A DNA stretch of 64,000 nt. Origin: an uncultured Croceitalea sp. (GTDB taxonomy: Bacteria > Bacteroidota > Bacteroidia > Flavobacteriales > Flavobacteriaceae). This document shows, in pieces, positions 16,316 through 24,747 of the stretch (position 1 is its first letter; every line of letters starts with the position of its first letter). The translations under genes and the position numbers were made by a program. Below the pieces are notes generated by a model. The model saw only the letters and a list, made by a program, of their open reading frames with translations. It was not told the DNA's origin and searched no databases. The stretch lies in assembly GCA_947503285.1 (NCBI GenBank), contig CANNDD010000012.1, positions 1 to 64,000 of the forward strand. Reading direction: 5' to 3'.

Positions 16316-17692
16316 ATGCGCCTTACCAAGTTTATAGCGCATATTTTTAGAAGGTATTTGCCTTCGCCCTTCACTATTGCGGTACTTTTGACGCTCTTAA
16401 CCTTTGTACTAGCGTTTTTCTTCACAAGCAGTTCGGTAGAACAAAACCATCTATTCGCCATATTTTCTTATTGGGAAAATGGTATTTGGAACAATGACCT
16501 ATTGGTATTCGCTTACCAGATGATGCTGATTTTGGTATTAGGCCATGTATTGGTGCTTAGTAAGCCCATGAAAGGTGTTATCTCAAGCATTGTAAAGCAT
16601 GTGAGGAATACTTCAAATGCTGCTGTTTTAGTAGTGGTATCGACCATGATGGTTTCTTTTTTCAATTGGGGATTGGGATTGATTTTTGGGGCGCTATTGG
16701 CCCGTAAGGTGGGAGAGTATGCACAAGGGAATGGAATACCTTTGAATTATCCACTTATAGGGGCTTGTGGTTACGCCGGGCTTATGGTTTGGCATGGCGG
16801 AATAAGTGGCTCAGCTCCCATAAAGGTTTCAGAGGATGGACACTTAAAAAGCCTAATGCAGTTTGTTTCAACTGATGAATGGCTAACGAAATTACCAGTA
16901 TCAATTTCTACTTCGTCCACGGTATTCAGTCTTTCAAATATTCTAATTTTCACCGTAGTGCTGATCACCATCTCACTTTTGGTCTTTTATTTAGGTAAAC
17001 GAACCGCGCCAACCAAAATGGATTTGGCCAAGTACGCTTTCAAAGCGAGGTCGAAAGAAGGACTTGTCGGTGCTGAGAAGTTGGATTTTTCGAGACCATT
17101 GGCGCTGACGTTCGGTGTTTTGATTCTACTGGTATTTTTAATTCAATACCTGCCGGCATTACGTAAGTTGAATATTACACCGAATATGCTTAATTTTTTT
17201 ATGCTGGGGCTCGCCATCATACTTCATGGTAATTTTCAAAGTTTTTTGGCTGCTGTAGATAGTGCCATTAAAGACGTAGCTGGTATTTTAATTCAATTTC
17301 CACTTTATTTCGGGATTATGGGCATTATGGCCAACAGCGGAATGGTCGATCGGATTTCCAATTTTTTTGTGACAATAAGTACGGATGCTACCTTACCTAT
17401 CTTCACATTTTTCAGTGCAGGCCTCGTAAATGTTTTCGTGCCCAGTGGGGGAGGGCAATGGGCGATTCAGGGCCCTCTGGTAATCCAGTCCGCTTTACAA
17501 TTGAACGTACCGCTACCAAAAGCCGTAATGGCATTGGCCTACGGCGATCAGATTACGAATATGTTACAACCTTTCTGGGCACTTCCGCTATTGGCGATTA
17601 CCAAGTTGCGTGCAAAGGAAATATTGCCGTATACCCTGTTGTTTATGTTGGTCGGAAGTATAATTTATATTGTAGGATTGCTACTATTTTAG
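16316..17692 (+). CDS. AtoE-family short-chain fatty acid transporter
   Basis: A 458-residue inner-membrane protein with about 12 hydrophobic helices. Features of the AtoE/SCFA transporter family (about 440-470 residues) include the start RRYLPSPFTIAVLLTLLTF, an NWGLGLIFGALLAR segment, HGGISGSAP and the conserved FVPSGGGQWAIQGP stretch. It would import or exchange short-chain carboxylates such as acetoacetate or butyrate. It is 3 nt behind the DUF3127 gene in one operon, with no acyl-CoA enzymes nearby to refine the substrate. Confidence 0.88.
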   Translation: MRLTKFIAHIFRRYLPSPFTIAVLLTLLTFVLAFFFTSSSVEQNHLFAIFSYWENGIWNNDLLVFAYQMMLILVLGHVLVLSKPMKGVISSIVKHVRNTSNAAVLVVVSTMMVSFFNWGLGLIFGALLARKVGEYAQGNGIPLNYPLIGACGYAGLMVWHGGISGSAPIKVSEDGHLKSLMQFVSTDEWLTKLPVSISTSSTVFSLSNILIFTVVLITISLLVFYLGKRTAPTKMDLAKYAFKARSKEGLVGAEKLDFSRPLALTFGVLILLVFLIQYLPALRKLNITPNMLNFFMLGLAIILHGNFQSFLAAVDSAIKDVAGILIQFPLYFGIMGIMANSGMVDRISNFFVTISTDATLPIFTFFSAGLVNVFVPSGGGQWAIQGPLVIQSALQLNVPLPKAVMALAYGDQITNMLQPFWALPLLAITKLRAKEILPYTLLFMLVGSIIYIVGLLLF

Positions 17693-17728
17693 TGAAAGAT
17701 TGGCTAATTTTAGTCGAAAATTGCTGCG

Positions 17729-18397
17729 ATGGAAAACAAGGGTAAGAATAAGCCATTGTTTTTTTTGAATGATAGGCTGTATTTTCCTCCGGTAACGGAG
17801 GCCAATGCCGAGGGTTTGTTGGCAGTGGGGGGCGACCTGTCTCCTGAAAGACTACTTCTTGCCTACCAAAACGGAATATTTCCTTGGTTTAATGAAGATG
17901 ACCTTATCCTATGGTGGTCGCCGGATCCCAGAATGGTGCTTTATCCCCAAAAGCTCAAAGTATCGAAAAGCATGCAAAAAATCATGAACGGCAATCAATT
18001 TAGGTTGACCATGGACACTTGCTTTGATGAGGTAGTCGAACAATGTGCCCTATTGAAAAGAAAAGGACAAGAAGGTACTTGGATCACCCCTAAAATGAAG
18101 GAAGCCTATACGCAATTGCATGAAAAAGGTTTTGCAAGGTCTTATGAGGTTTGGCAAGATGATAAATTGGTCGGCGGGCTGTATGGTATAGACCTTGAAA
18201 CTATTTTTTGCGGTGAAAGCATGTTTAGTTCGGTGTCAAACGCCTCTAAATTCGCCTTCATTAAGCTTGCGCAAGAGTTAGAAAAGAAAGCGTACCAACT
18301 TATCGACTGTCAAGTTTACACCAGACATTTAGAGAGTTTGGGTGCTGAAGAAATAGCAAGGGCTGATTTTATTGAAATCTTAAAGGGAAAAGTTTAG
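17729..18397 (+). CDS. aat: Leucyl/phenylalanyl-tRNA-protein transferase
   Basis: A 222-residue cytosolic enzyme that adds Leu or Phe to proteins with N-terminal Arg or Lys, marking them for the ClpS/ClpAP N-degron route. Typical segments are FPPVTEANAEGLLAVGGDLS, GIFPWFNEDDLILWWSPDPR and GGLYGIDLETIFCGESMFS; E. coli Aat is 234 residues, so it is complete. The 3' end overlaps the convergent DUF2490 gene by 18 bp. Confidence 0.95.
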   Translation: MENKGKNKPLFFLNDRLYFPPVTEANAEGLLAVGGDLSPERLLLAYQNGIFPWFNEDDLILWWSPDPRMVLYPQKLKVSKSMQKIMNGNQFRLTMDTCFDEVVEQCALLKRKGQEGTWITPKMKEAYTQLHEKGFARSYEVWQDDKLVGGLYGIDLETIFCGESMFSSVSNASKFAFIKLAQELEKKAYQLIDCQVYTRHLESLGAEEIARADFIEILKGKV

Positions 18398-19075
18398 ATT
18401 GGTCAATATAAAGAAGACGTTTTCGAGATTTTGGGCATAGTCTTCAAATCGATATTCAGAACCGATTTGAACTTTGGTCTTCTGACTTAATTTCCAACCG
18501 ATGTGTGCCGTCAACCTCAAGTCATATTGGGGCTTTAACGATTTTGCCACACTAAGTAGGTTCTCTAGGTTTCCTACCAAATAGGGTTCTCCAATATCTA
18601 ATTTTTCACCCTTTAAAGGGAAATCCAAACTAAAACGGTATCGAAACCGATGAACTGTGCGGATAGTTGAAATTCGTTGCTCTGATCGAAGCCGATGGCC
18701 ATAACGAACGCTTAACGGCCTGTTTTGAATATTGTACTGTTGTGTTAATCGAAGTTCATTCGAACTATTTTCAAAAACGTCTCGAAATCGGTACAAAATT
18801 CCGAGCGCAATACTTTGATTTTCCCTAATGCGAAGATTTGAAAAATGAACGACATCCACTTGACGTGTGCTTAGCGTGGCAGTTTCATCTTCATAAATGA
18901 AATTACGGTTTTGAACTGAAAAGTTATGCGAATAGGTACTGGTCAAATCGTAGTTTACCGCTACGGAAGGTTGCCAAAATGCCGTAAAGTTTTCTTGTGA
19001 AAAACCGAGTGACGCATTTAAAAGGCACACCAAAGAAAAGAACCATTTACGGCATTCAGTATAGTACATGGTCAT
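18380..19075 (-). CDS. DUF2490 outer-membrane-like beta protein
   Basis: A 231-residue exported protein: the signal peptide (WFFSLVCLLNASLGFSQ) starts after a short charged stretch, and the rest alternates polar and aromatic strands ending in FILTNLNFSL, as in small outer-membrane beta barrels. The pattern fits the DUF2490 family common in Bacteroidota; no function is known. It is the last gene of the minus-strand operon and overlaps the preceding gene by 20 bp. The start could also be Met3 or later. Confidence 0.7.
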   Translation of the reverse strand: MTMYYTECRKWFFSLVCLLNASLGFSQENFTAFWQPSVAVNYDLTSTYSHNFSVQNRNFIYEDETATLSTRQVDVVHFSNLRIRENQSIALGILYRFRDVFENSSNELRLTQQYNIQNRPLSVRYGHRLRSEQRISTIRTVHRFRYRFSLDFPLKGEKLDIGEPYLVGNLENLLSVAKSLKPQYDLRLTAHIGWKLSQKTKVQIGSEYRFEDYAQNLENVFFILTNLNFSL

Positions 19076-19631
19076 AATTTGGATCTACCAATTTTCGCGC
19101 ACTTAAAAAATTTCCAGTGGCGTCGAATGTAATTTCATATGATACGTAACCACTTTTGGTTTTAGTGCTTACGATGAGCTCATAGTTGATGTCAGGTAAC
19201 AGTAAATTTTGAAACGCCGCTTTCAATACCTGAAAAGTACTTCGATTTCCAAGGGGGTATTGTTGTTGTATTTTCTTGATTTTAGGGTTTTCGTAATTGG
19301 CCCCTAAATAGTGTTGAAGGGTAAGCCAGGTTTCGCTGGGGAGGTCTTTTTCCCTTATAATGAATTCTACGTCCTCCAGTTTACCCAACGAATCGAATTC
19401 TACACTATACTTCAACCTGTCTTTTTTGAATTTGGATTCATAACTGATTTTTTTTCCGTCAAACTCTTTATAGAATCGAATGCGTTTTGCATCGGTAAAG
19501 TAAGGTTGAAGGGATTTTAAGGCGATTTCTGGAAATTCATCCCCTTCAATTCGAAACTCTTGTTCCTTCTTTACTTGGGCCGTGAGGGCGAGGCAACCGA
19601 TAAACAATAAAATGAACAGCTTAAACTTCAT
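19056..19631 (-). CDS. Exported protein of unknown family, PepSY-like strands
   Basis: The longest frame begins at 19673, but the ATG at 19631 gives a clean signal peptide (FKLFILLFIGCLALTAQ) and is chosen, making 191 residues. The mature part has two repeats of about 80 residues, each ending in a strand pair with a D-x-x-G turn (VEFDSLGKLEDVEF and ITFDATGNFLSARK), reminiscent of PepSY-like tandem domains. It overlaps the tag gene by 11 bp and the DUF2490 gene by 20 bp, so it is in the operon. No function can be assigned. Confidence 0.65.
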   Translation of the reverse strand: MKFKLFILLFIGCLALTAQVKKEQEFRIEGDEFPEIALKSLQPYFTDAKRIRFYKEFDGKKISYESKFKKDRLKYSVEFDSLGKLEDVEFIIREKDLPSETWLTLQHYLGANYENPKIKKIQQQYPLGNRSTFQVLKAAFQNLLLPDINYELIVSTKTKSGYVSYEITFDATGNFLSARKLVDPNYDHVLY

Positions 19632-20184
19632 GGTATCTAAAACAATTGGTTTCATGATCGTTGACCATACCAATGGCCTGCATGGTAGCGTAAACTACTG
19701 TACTGCCTACAAATTTAAACCCCCTTTTCTTTAAATCTTTACTAAGCCTATCTGAAAGTTCGGTCTTTGCTGGGGCATCTTTATAGTTTTCAAAGCTGTT
19801 TTTAATCGGTTTTCCGTCAACAAACCCCCAAATATACCGGCTAAAACTCCCGAACTCTTTTTGTACTTCAATAAAGGCCTGGGCATTTGATACTGTAGCA
19901 TTCACCTTGAGCTTATTTCGTATGATACCGGAATCTTGTAAAAGGGCAGCAATTTTTTCGTGATCGTATAATGCTATTTTTTGGTAGTCAAAGTTATCAA
20001 AGGCCCGTCTGAAGTTTTCGCGCTTTCTTAAAACCGTAATCCAACTTAAGCCGGCCTGAAATGTTTCCAATATCAAAAATTCGAACAGTTTATCGTCATC
20101 TTTTAGGGGTAGGCCCCATTCAACATCATGGTAAGCCTCGTAAAGCGTGTCACCCACGCACCATCCGCATCGGTATTTTTCCAT
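19621..20184 (-). CDS. tag: DNA-3-methyladenine glycosylase I
   Basis: A 187-residue base-excision repair enzyme that removes 3-methyladenine from DNA. The N-terminus RCGWCVGDTLYEAYHDVEWG carries the first zinc-binding Cys and the YHDxEWG motif, the LETFQAGLSWITVL core is diagnostic, and the C-terminal DHETNCFRY has the further His and Cys ligands. Length equals the E. coli enzyme. It sits 6 nt after the bicarbonate permease gene in the minus-strand operon, with no obvious functional link. Confidence 0.95.
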   Translation of the reverse strand: MEKYRCGWCVGDTLYEAYHDVEWGLPLKDDDKLFEFLILETFQAGLSWITVLRKRENFRRAFDNFDYQKIALYDHEKIAALLQDSGIIRNKLKVNATVSNAQAFIEVQKEFGSFSRYIWGFVDGKPIKNSFENYKDAPAKTELSDRLSKDLKKRGFKFVGSTVVYATMQAIGMVNDHETNCFRYHEV

Positions 20185-20190
20185 CTTGTA

Positions 20191-21153
20191 CTAGAAGTTT
20201 TGTACAATATACATATAAAGGGGCATGCCCAAGGTAATGTTGAATGGAAAGGTTATGGCCAACGCCATGGGTAGGTATAGGCTGGGGTTCGCCTTGGGCG
20301 CTGCCAATCGCATTGCTGCCGGCACCGCAATATAAGATGCGCTTGCCGCAAGAATGGCAAAAAGAAAGCGATTACCCTCAGTACCTGTGATAAATTGACT
20401 GAACCACGCCACAAAGATGCCATTGATAATGGGTACGACAAGGGCGAATATAAGTGCAGAACTCCCCTTTTTTATAAAATCCTTGAGTTTTCGACCACTG
20501 GTAATTCCCATGTCTAAAAGAAATACGGCCAAAAACCCTTTGAAGATATCCGTGGTAAACGGTTTAATACCCTCGGCCTGTTGATCACTGGCCAAAAACC
20601 CTATGACCAAACTGCCTAATATCAAAAGCACCGAGCCATTGGTCAAGGCATGGTGCAATACTTTTTTAATGTCACCATTTTTAGGTTTTTCCTTTTTAAA
20701 GAAAGCCATCAAGAGCACCCCGACAATAATCGAGGGAGCTTCCATAAGGGCCATAACGGCAACCATATGTCCACCAAAATGAATTTGCTCCATCTCAAGA
20801 AAAGTAAGTGCGGTCACGAAGGTGACCGCACTTACTGAACCATAGGCCGCTGCAATTGCACCCGAGTTTTCCACCGAGAACTTTCTTCGCAGTATAAAAT
20901 AGGCATAAATTGGTACTAAAACGGCGAGCACGATTCCGAAGATGAGTGACCAAATAATTTCCATATTCAGCTCGCTGTGCGAAAGCTCGATTCCCCCTTT
21001 GAAACCTATAGCAAAAAGCAGGTATAATGATATGAACTTTGATGAGTTTGGTGGTATTTCTAAATCACTTTTGAGCTGTACGGCCAGTATTCCCAAAAAG
21101 AAGAACAATAATGCCGGATTTGTCAAATTATCAACCAGTAGGTGTAGATCCAT
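20191..21153 (-). CDS. SbtA-type sodium-dependent bicarbonate permease
   Basis: A 320-residue inner-membrane protein with about ten helices in two repeats. It matches the sodium-dependent bicarbonate transport family (SbtA of cyanobacteria; PF05982), seen in NLTNPALLFFFLGILAVQLKSDLEIP and LYLLFAIGFKGGIELS. In a heterotroph this could feed anaplerotic CO2 fixation; the ATP-type pckA lies elsewhere in the window. It follows two small genes with 3-nt spacing and, across the regulatory gap, a LysR gene. Family firm, substrate inferred. Confidence 0.88.
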   Translation of the reverse strand: MDLHLLVDNLTNPALLFFFLGILAVQLKSDLEIPPNSSKFISLYLLFAIGFKGGIELSHSELNMEIIWSLIFGIVLAVLVPIYAYFILRRKFSVENSGAIAAAYGSVSAVTFVTALTFLEMEQIHFGGHMVAVMALMEAPSIIVGVLLMAFFKKEKPKNGDIKKVLHHALTNGSVLLILGSLVIGFLASDQQAEGIKPFTTDIFKGFLAVFLLDMGITSGRKLKDFIKKGSSALIFALVVPIINGIFVAWFSQFITGTEGNRFLFAILAASASYIAVPAAMRLAAPKANPSLYLPMALAITFPFNITLGMPLYMYIVQNF

Positions 21154-21156
21154 GTA

Positions 21157-21450
21157 CTATTCTTCTAGCGAAATCTCAAGGGTACCGTTGATTCGTAACC
21201 TTTTGCCTTGATTTCTGACGCTTGCGATGAATTCTTTTGTAATTCTTTTTTCGTTTTCCAATTCTTGGATTCTTCCATCTGGGTAATTGGTATCCGCATC
21301 AGAACTACCTTCACACCATGAGATTCTTTGAAGCTTGTGGAAATTTATTTTTTCATCAAGCAGGGCAAGAATTACATCTGAAGCTTCAGAAGGAGTGAAA
21401 CTGCCATCTACCAATTGAATTTTTTGATCTGTTTTCGTCATTGTTTCCAT
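21157..21450 (-). CDS. Small conserved protein, paralogue of the 22730 gene
   Basis: A 97-residue soluble protein. The longest frame starts at 21549 inside the upstream gene; the ATG at 21450 follows that gene by 11 nt and is preferred. Its first half contains QLVDGSFTPSEASDVILALL and EKINFHKLQRI, which match QLVSGTFGPGEAADVLLSLV and YKIKFHSVQLL in the protein at 22730-23050. Its second half is a charged helix plus LRINGTLEISL, again mirrored in the paralogue. No domain name is recalled. The place next to SbtA hints at a modulator, as SbtB is for cyanobacterial SbtA, but there is no PII-like sequence. Confidence 0.65.
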   Translation of the reverse strand: METMTKTDQKIQLVDGSFTPSEASDVILALLDEKINFHKLQRISWCEGSSDADTNYPDGRIQELENEKRITKEFIASVRNQGKRLRINGTLEISLEE

Positions 21451-21461
21451 GTTTCGATTTT

Positions 21462-21704
21462 TTAATGTTCGTATTTTTTTGTTTGTTGGTTTCCAATCAA
21501 ATGGATGGTCATTAAACCTAAGACTATTGCCATTGAACCGGCCAACCATCCGAAAAAGAGAAAACCATTTAGCGCTGATAACATTAAAACACCACCAAAA
21601 ATGAGGCCCATGATAATGAAATAAACAGGATATAGCGCATCACTTGAAAGCAAGGCGTTGTTTCTTTCGGCACGTTTTTGTGAAATAGTAAGTTTGAACA
21701 GCAT
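21462..21704 (-). CDS. Small two-helix membrane protein
   Basis: An 80-residue protein with a basic N-terminal stretch (KLTISQKRAERNNALL) and two membrane helices (VYFIIMGLIFGGVLMLSAL and FGWLAGSMAIVLGLMTIHLI). It is the first gene of the minus-strand operon leading to the bicarbonate permease and diverges from the LysR gene over an 80-bp AT-rich gap holding repeated operator-like motifs. No family is recognised. Confidence 0.65.
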   Translation of the reverse strand: MLFKLTISQKRAERNNALLSSDALYPVYFIIMGLIFGGVLMLSALNGFLFFGWLAGSMAIVLGLMTIHLIGNQQTKKYEH

Positions 21705-21732
21705 AATTAATTTTTTGACAAAGTTGAGTGAA

Positions 21733-21780
21733 ATTATTTATATACAATTATTTATATTTATAATGAATTATATAAATAAT
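21733..21780. promoter_or_regulatory. Candidate LysR operator: repeated ATTATTTATAT motif
   Basis: The gap between the divergent small-protein and LysR genes holds two direct copies of ATTATTTATAT 13 bp apart (from about 21734 and 21747) and one inverted copy. The second and third form a perfect 10-bp inverted repeat, TTATTTATAT (21748-21757) and ATATAAATAA (21770-21779), with a 12-bp spacer, the geometry used by LysR regulators. The DNA is very AT-rich, so chance similarity is possible. Confidence 0.5.
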
Positions 21781-21784
21781 ATTT

Positions 21785-22720
21785 ATGAATTACACTTTGA
21801 ATCAACTGCGAATTTTCGTTAAAGTCGCTCAAAATCAAAGTATTACAAAGGCATCTGAGGGGCTGCATTTGACACAACCGGCGGTGTCAATTCAGTTGAA
21901 AAATTTTCAAGATCAGTTTCCGATTCCATTGACTGAAGTGGTTGGAAGAAGGTTGTTCTTGACGGAATTCGGAAAGGAGATTGCAATAGTAGCCGAAAAG
22001 GCATTGAGTGAAATCCACGCCATAAACTATAAGACATTGGAATATGGTGGAAAGCTGGCGGGGCAATTGAAAATTGCCGTAGTATCTACAGGAAAGTATG
22101 TGATGCCTTATTTCTTATCGGGTTTCATGGCAGAACATTCAGGGGTTGATCTAATTATGGATGTGACCAATAAGGCATCGGTTATTCAAAATTTGGAGAA
22201 CAATGAAGTTGATTTTGCACTGGTCTCGGTATTGCCCAAACATTTGACCGTTGACAGGGTCGAACTTATGGAGAACATTCTTTATCTCGTGGGAAGCCAT
22301 GACCTTGGTTTTGCAAGAGCAAAAATGGATATAAGTGCCTTGGCTAAAGCTCCGTTGATATTCAGGGAAAACGGTTCGGCAACACGTATGGCCATGGAAA
22401 ACTATTTAAATTCAAAGAATATCACAGTGTCGAAAAAGATGGCACTTACTTCGAACGAAGCGGTAAAACAGGCTGTGGTAGCTGGTTTAGGGTATTCAAT
22501 CATGCCGCTGATAGGGATCAAGAACGAATTAATGAACGATAGCTTGAAAATCTATAGCTTGCCCGGTTTGCCGATAAAGACCAATTGGAACCTTATATGG
22601 ATGCCTTCGAAGCGGTTTTCACCTGTAGCAATGGCTTTTTTAAAGTACCTGGGTGAAGAAAAGAAAAACATTATAAAATCTAAATTCGACTGGTTTACCC
22701 AGTACACCGAAAGTCTTTGA
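21785..22720 (+). CDS. LysR-family regulator, likely of the bicarbonate permease operon
   Basis: A 311-residue DNA-binding protein. The N-terminal winged helix-turn-helix reads QSITKASEGLHLTQPAVSIQLKNFQ, and the C-terminal effector domain (about 95-295) follows LysR/CbbR-type proteins (ENNEVDFALVSVLP, VVAGLGYSIMPLIGI). It is divergent from the small-membrane-protein/SbtA operon, the standard arrangement of a LysR regulator and its target; cyanobacterial CmpR/CbbR homologues control bicarbonate uptake. Effector and target are inference. The convergent gene at 22730 ends 9 bp away. Confidence 0.88.
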   Translation: MNYTLNQLRIFVKVAQNQSITKASEGLHLTQPAVSIQLKNFQDQFPIPLTEVVGRRLFLTEFGKEIAIVAEKALSEIHAINYKTLEYGGKLAGQLKIAVVSTGKYVMPYFLSGFMAEHSGVDLIMDVTNKASVIQNLENNEVDFALVSVLPKHLTVDRVELMENILYLVGSHDLGFARAKMDISALAKAPLIFRENGSATRMAMENYLNSKNITVSKKMALTSNEAVKQAVVAGLGYSIMPLIGIKNELMNDSLKIYSLPGLPIKTNWNLIWMPSKRFSPVAMAFLKYLGEEKKNIIKSKFDWFTQYTESL

Positions 22721-22729
22721 TTATAGAGG

Positions 22730-23050
22730 TTATGGTTTGAGCGTAACGGAAAGGTCGCTATTGATTTCAAGATGCTGTCCATTTTTTCGGGCATCCAGAA
22801 TAAGGGCCGTCATTTGTTGCTTCACGATTTTGAGTTCCGCAATCCGTTGCTCTGACTGTTCGATTGCGGCCCTTTCGTGATCAGGTAGGTTTAAAAGTTG
22901 TACGGAATGAAATTTAATCTTGTAGTTGACCAATGAAAGAAGAACATCGGCCGCCTCCCCGGGTCCAAAAGTGCCCGATACCAATTGAAATATAGTGCTA
23001 TTCCGTTTTGGGGATGAAGTATGAAAAGGGTTTAATTTTTTGAGGTCCAT
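22730..23050 (-). CDS. Small conserved protein, paralogue of the 21157 gene
   Basis: A 106-residue soluble protein sharing the G-[ST]-F-x-P-x-E-A-x-D-V-[IL]-L core and the following K-I-x-F-H-x-x-Q segment with the protein at 21157-21450, plus a similar charged helix and a final LEINSDLSVTL matching LRINGTLEISL. The two copies flank the LysR gene, one in the permease operon and one convergent with the regulator. No signal peptide or known motif; function unknown. Confidence 0.65.
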   Translation of the reverse strand: MDLKKLNPFHTSSPKRNSTIFQLVSGTFGPGEAADVLLSLVNYKIKFHSVQLLNLPDHERAAIEQSEQRIAELKIVKQQMTALILDARKNGQHLEINSDLSVTLKP

Positions 23051-23163
23051 TATTCAGGATTGTCATGGTTCAATGATATGGGCGACACTCCCTTAAAAAA
23101 GCATCTGCCGAGATTTGACAGCTAGCGAATGCCAAAAAAAGACAAATGCTTTAGAGAACAAAA

Positions 23164-23547
23164 CTATTTTGCCAATGAGTCTTTCTTACCGTTATGGGGA
23201 AATTTCAATTCCCCGTTGTTTATGGCTCCATTGAGATTGGCCTTCAGGGTTCGATACACCCTAAAAAACTTTCTGCCATTCGCTTTCTCAATGGTGATGG
23301 TAGGATTTTTCGAATCCGTTATTTTGGTGACGCGTACTATATTATTTTCTAAAGACGCCATATTGGCGATGCCCCCCCTTTTAATGATGAAATTCTTTCT
23401 CGGTACGTCAATGAACCGATAATCATTCGAAGATGGCTTTGAAATTATAAGTTCATCACCGACGTTAATGGAATCTTTGAAATTTTCTTGTGCGGTCAAA
23501 CCGTTTAAAAAGAACAGTGCAAGTGCTAAAAAAAGTAATTTTTTCAT
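23164..23547 (-). CDS. Exported protein, tandem paralogue of the 23556 gene
   Basis: A 127-residue protein with a signal peptide (LFLALALFFLNGLTAQ, cleavage near residue 20). Its C-terminal half (ITIEKANGRKFFRVYRTLKANL) aligns with that of the upstream protein (VILRREDGRDFYGYRPTLKAIL), so the two adjacent genes are a diverged tandem duplication. The spacing is 8 nt, which indicates one operon. No domain is recognised; a periplasmic or surface location follows from the signal peptide. Confidence 0.65.
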   Translation of the reverse strand: MKKLLFLALALFFLNGLTAQENFKDSINVGDELIISKPSSNDYRFIDVPRKNFIIKRGGIANMASLENNIVRVTKITDSKNPTITIEKANGRKFFRVYRTLKANLNGAINNGELKFPHNGKKDSLAK

Positions 23548-23555
23548 GGCTTGTT

Positions 23556-23930
23556 TTAGTTAACGTTTATACTAGTATCCTCATCGATGTTGGTTACCAA
23601 AATAGCCTTTAAGGTAGGCCTGTAACCATAAAAATCCCGTCCGTCCTCACGACGTAATATGACCTGTTTGTTGCCATTTTCCAAGACATTCACTTGGTCT
23701 ATCACAACCACGGTACCGTAATAATTAAATGAAGGCCCCAAGCCTGAATTTGATTTTAAATTTTGTTCAAGACGCACCATTTCCTGATGGGGAAGGGTCA
23801 AAATCAAACCACTTTCCATATTTCCACGACTTTCTTGGAAATGGTCGAATTTTTTGAGGATGGCCTCCTGTTGCCCGAAAGCGGTATTGGCTAAAAATGC
23901 AACATACACTAAAAAAGTAATTTTTCGCAT
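23556..23930 (-). CDS. Exported protein, tandem paralogue of the 23164 gene
   Basis: A 124-residue protein with a signal peptide (TFLVYVAFLANTAFGQQ, cleavage near residue 20). It shares the DGRDFYGYRPTLKA region with its downstream neighbour. It starts 137 bp from, and divergent to, the TetR gene, so it could be a target of that regulator together with the export operon (inference). No domain is recognised. Confidence 0.65.
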   Translation of the reverse strand: MRKITFLVYVAFLANTAFGQQEAILKKFDHFQESRGNMESGLILTLPHQEMVRLEQNLKSNSGLGPSFNYYGTVVVIDQVNVLENGNKQVILRREDGRDFYGYRPTLKAILVTNIDEDTSINVN

Positions 23931-24067
23931 AGGCTATAAAATTTTGCTGAACATAAATATAATGGATACTATTTTAAAAGTATGGTATACATTCGTTAAA
24001 AGTAAGTTAAACTATTATTTCATAGAAGTATTACTATTAAATTTGAGAAACCAAAATATGCTTGAAT

Positions 24068-24739
24068 ATGGAAAAGCTATTACAGACCGTAAAAATTGCC
24101 ATAAATGCCAACATTTATTTGAAAGACCCTGAATCTTCAGAGCTGGGTCGAAGGATCATCGAACATAGTATTTTGATGATCGATGATATTGGTTTCGAAA
24201 GCTTCACTTTCAAAAAACTAGGGGCCGTCATTGGTTCAAATGAGAGTTCCATCTATCGCTATTTTGAGAATAAGCATAAACTATTGGTCTACTTGACGTC
24301 ATGGTATTGGGGTTGGTTGGAGTATCAACTGGTGTTCTCGACCAACAGTATGGCAGATCCCAAAGAGAAACTAAAAAGGGCCATCGATATCGTAAGTCAG
24401 ACCATCGTGGAAGATAGCACGTTCTCACATATCAACGAACCCCTCTTGAGTAAGATAGTTGTCAATGAATCTTCAAAATCCTTTTTGACAAAAGAGGTCG
24501 ATATAGAAAATAAAGATGGGTATTTTACCATATATAAAAGAATGGTCAGCAGGTTTGAGGCGATGATCAGTGAAATCGCACCCCAATATGAATATCCTTC
24601 CAGTCTGGCAAGTACCGTATTGGAAGGTGTGCTTCATCAATATTTTTTAAAGGATCATTTTCCTACACTTACGAATTGTGATACTTCAAAAACACCAGGT
24701 CAATTTTTCACTGATTTGGTTTTCAAAACTTTAAAGTAA
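24068..24739 (+). CDS. TetR/AcrR-family repressor of the export operon
   Basis: A 223-residue regulator. The N-terminal helix-turn-helix reads FESFTFKKLGAVIGSNESSIYRYFENKHKLL, as in TetR proteins; the rest is an all-helical ligand domain. The longest frame starts with TTG at 24062; the ATG two codons later (24068) is chosen. It is the first gene of a transcript with the ABC, HlyD and TolC genes (8-nt gap to the ABC gene), so it probably represses its own operon, with the exported compound or a related signal as inducer (inference). Confidence 0.88.
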   Translation: MEKLLQTVKIAINANIYLKDPESSELGRRIIEHSILMIDDIGFESFTFKKLGAVIGSNESSIYRYFENKHKLLVYLTSWYWGWLEYQLVFSTNSMADPKEKLKRAIDIVSQTIVEDSTFSHINEPLLSKIVVNESSKSFLTKEVDIENKDGYFTIYKRMVSRFEAMISEIAPQYEYPSSLASTVLEGVLHQYFLKDHFPTLTNCDTSKTPGQFFTDLVFKTLK

Positions 24740-24747
24740 AAGTACAA

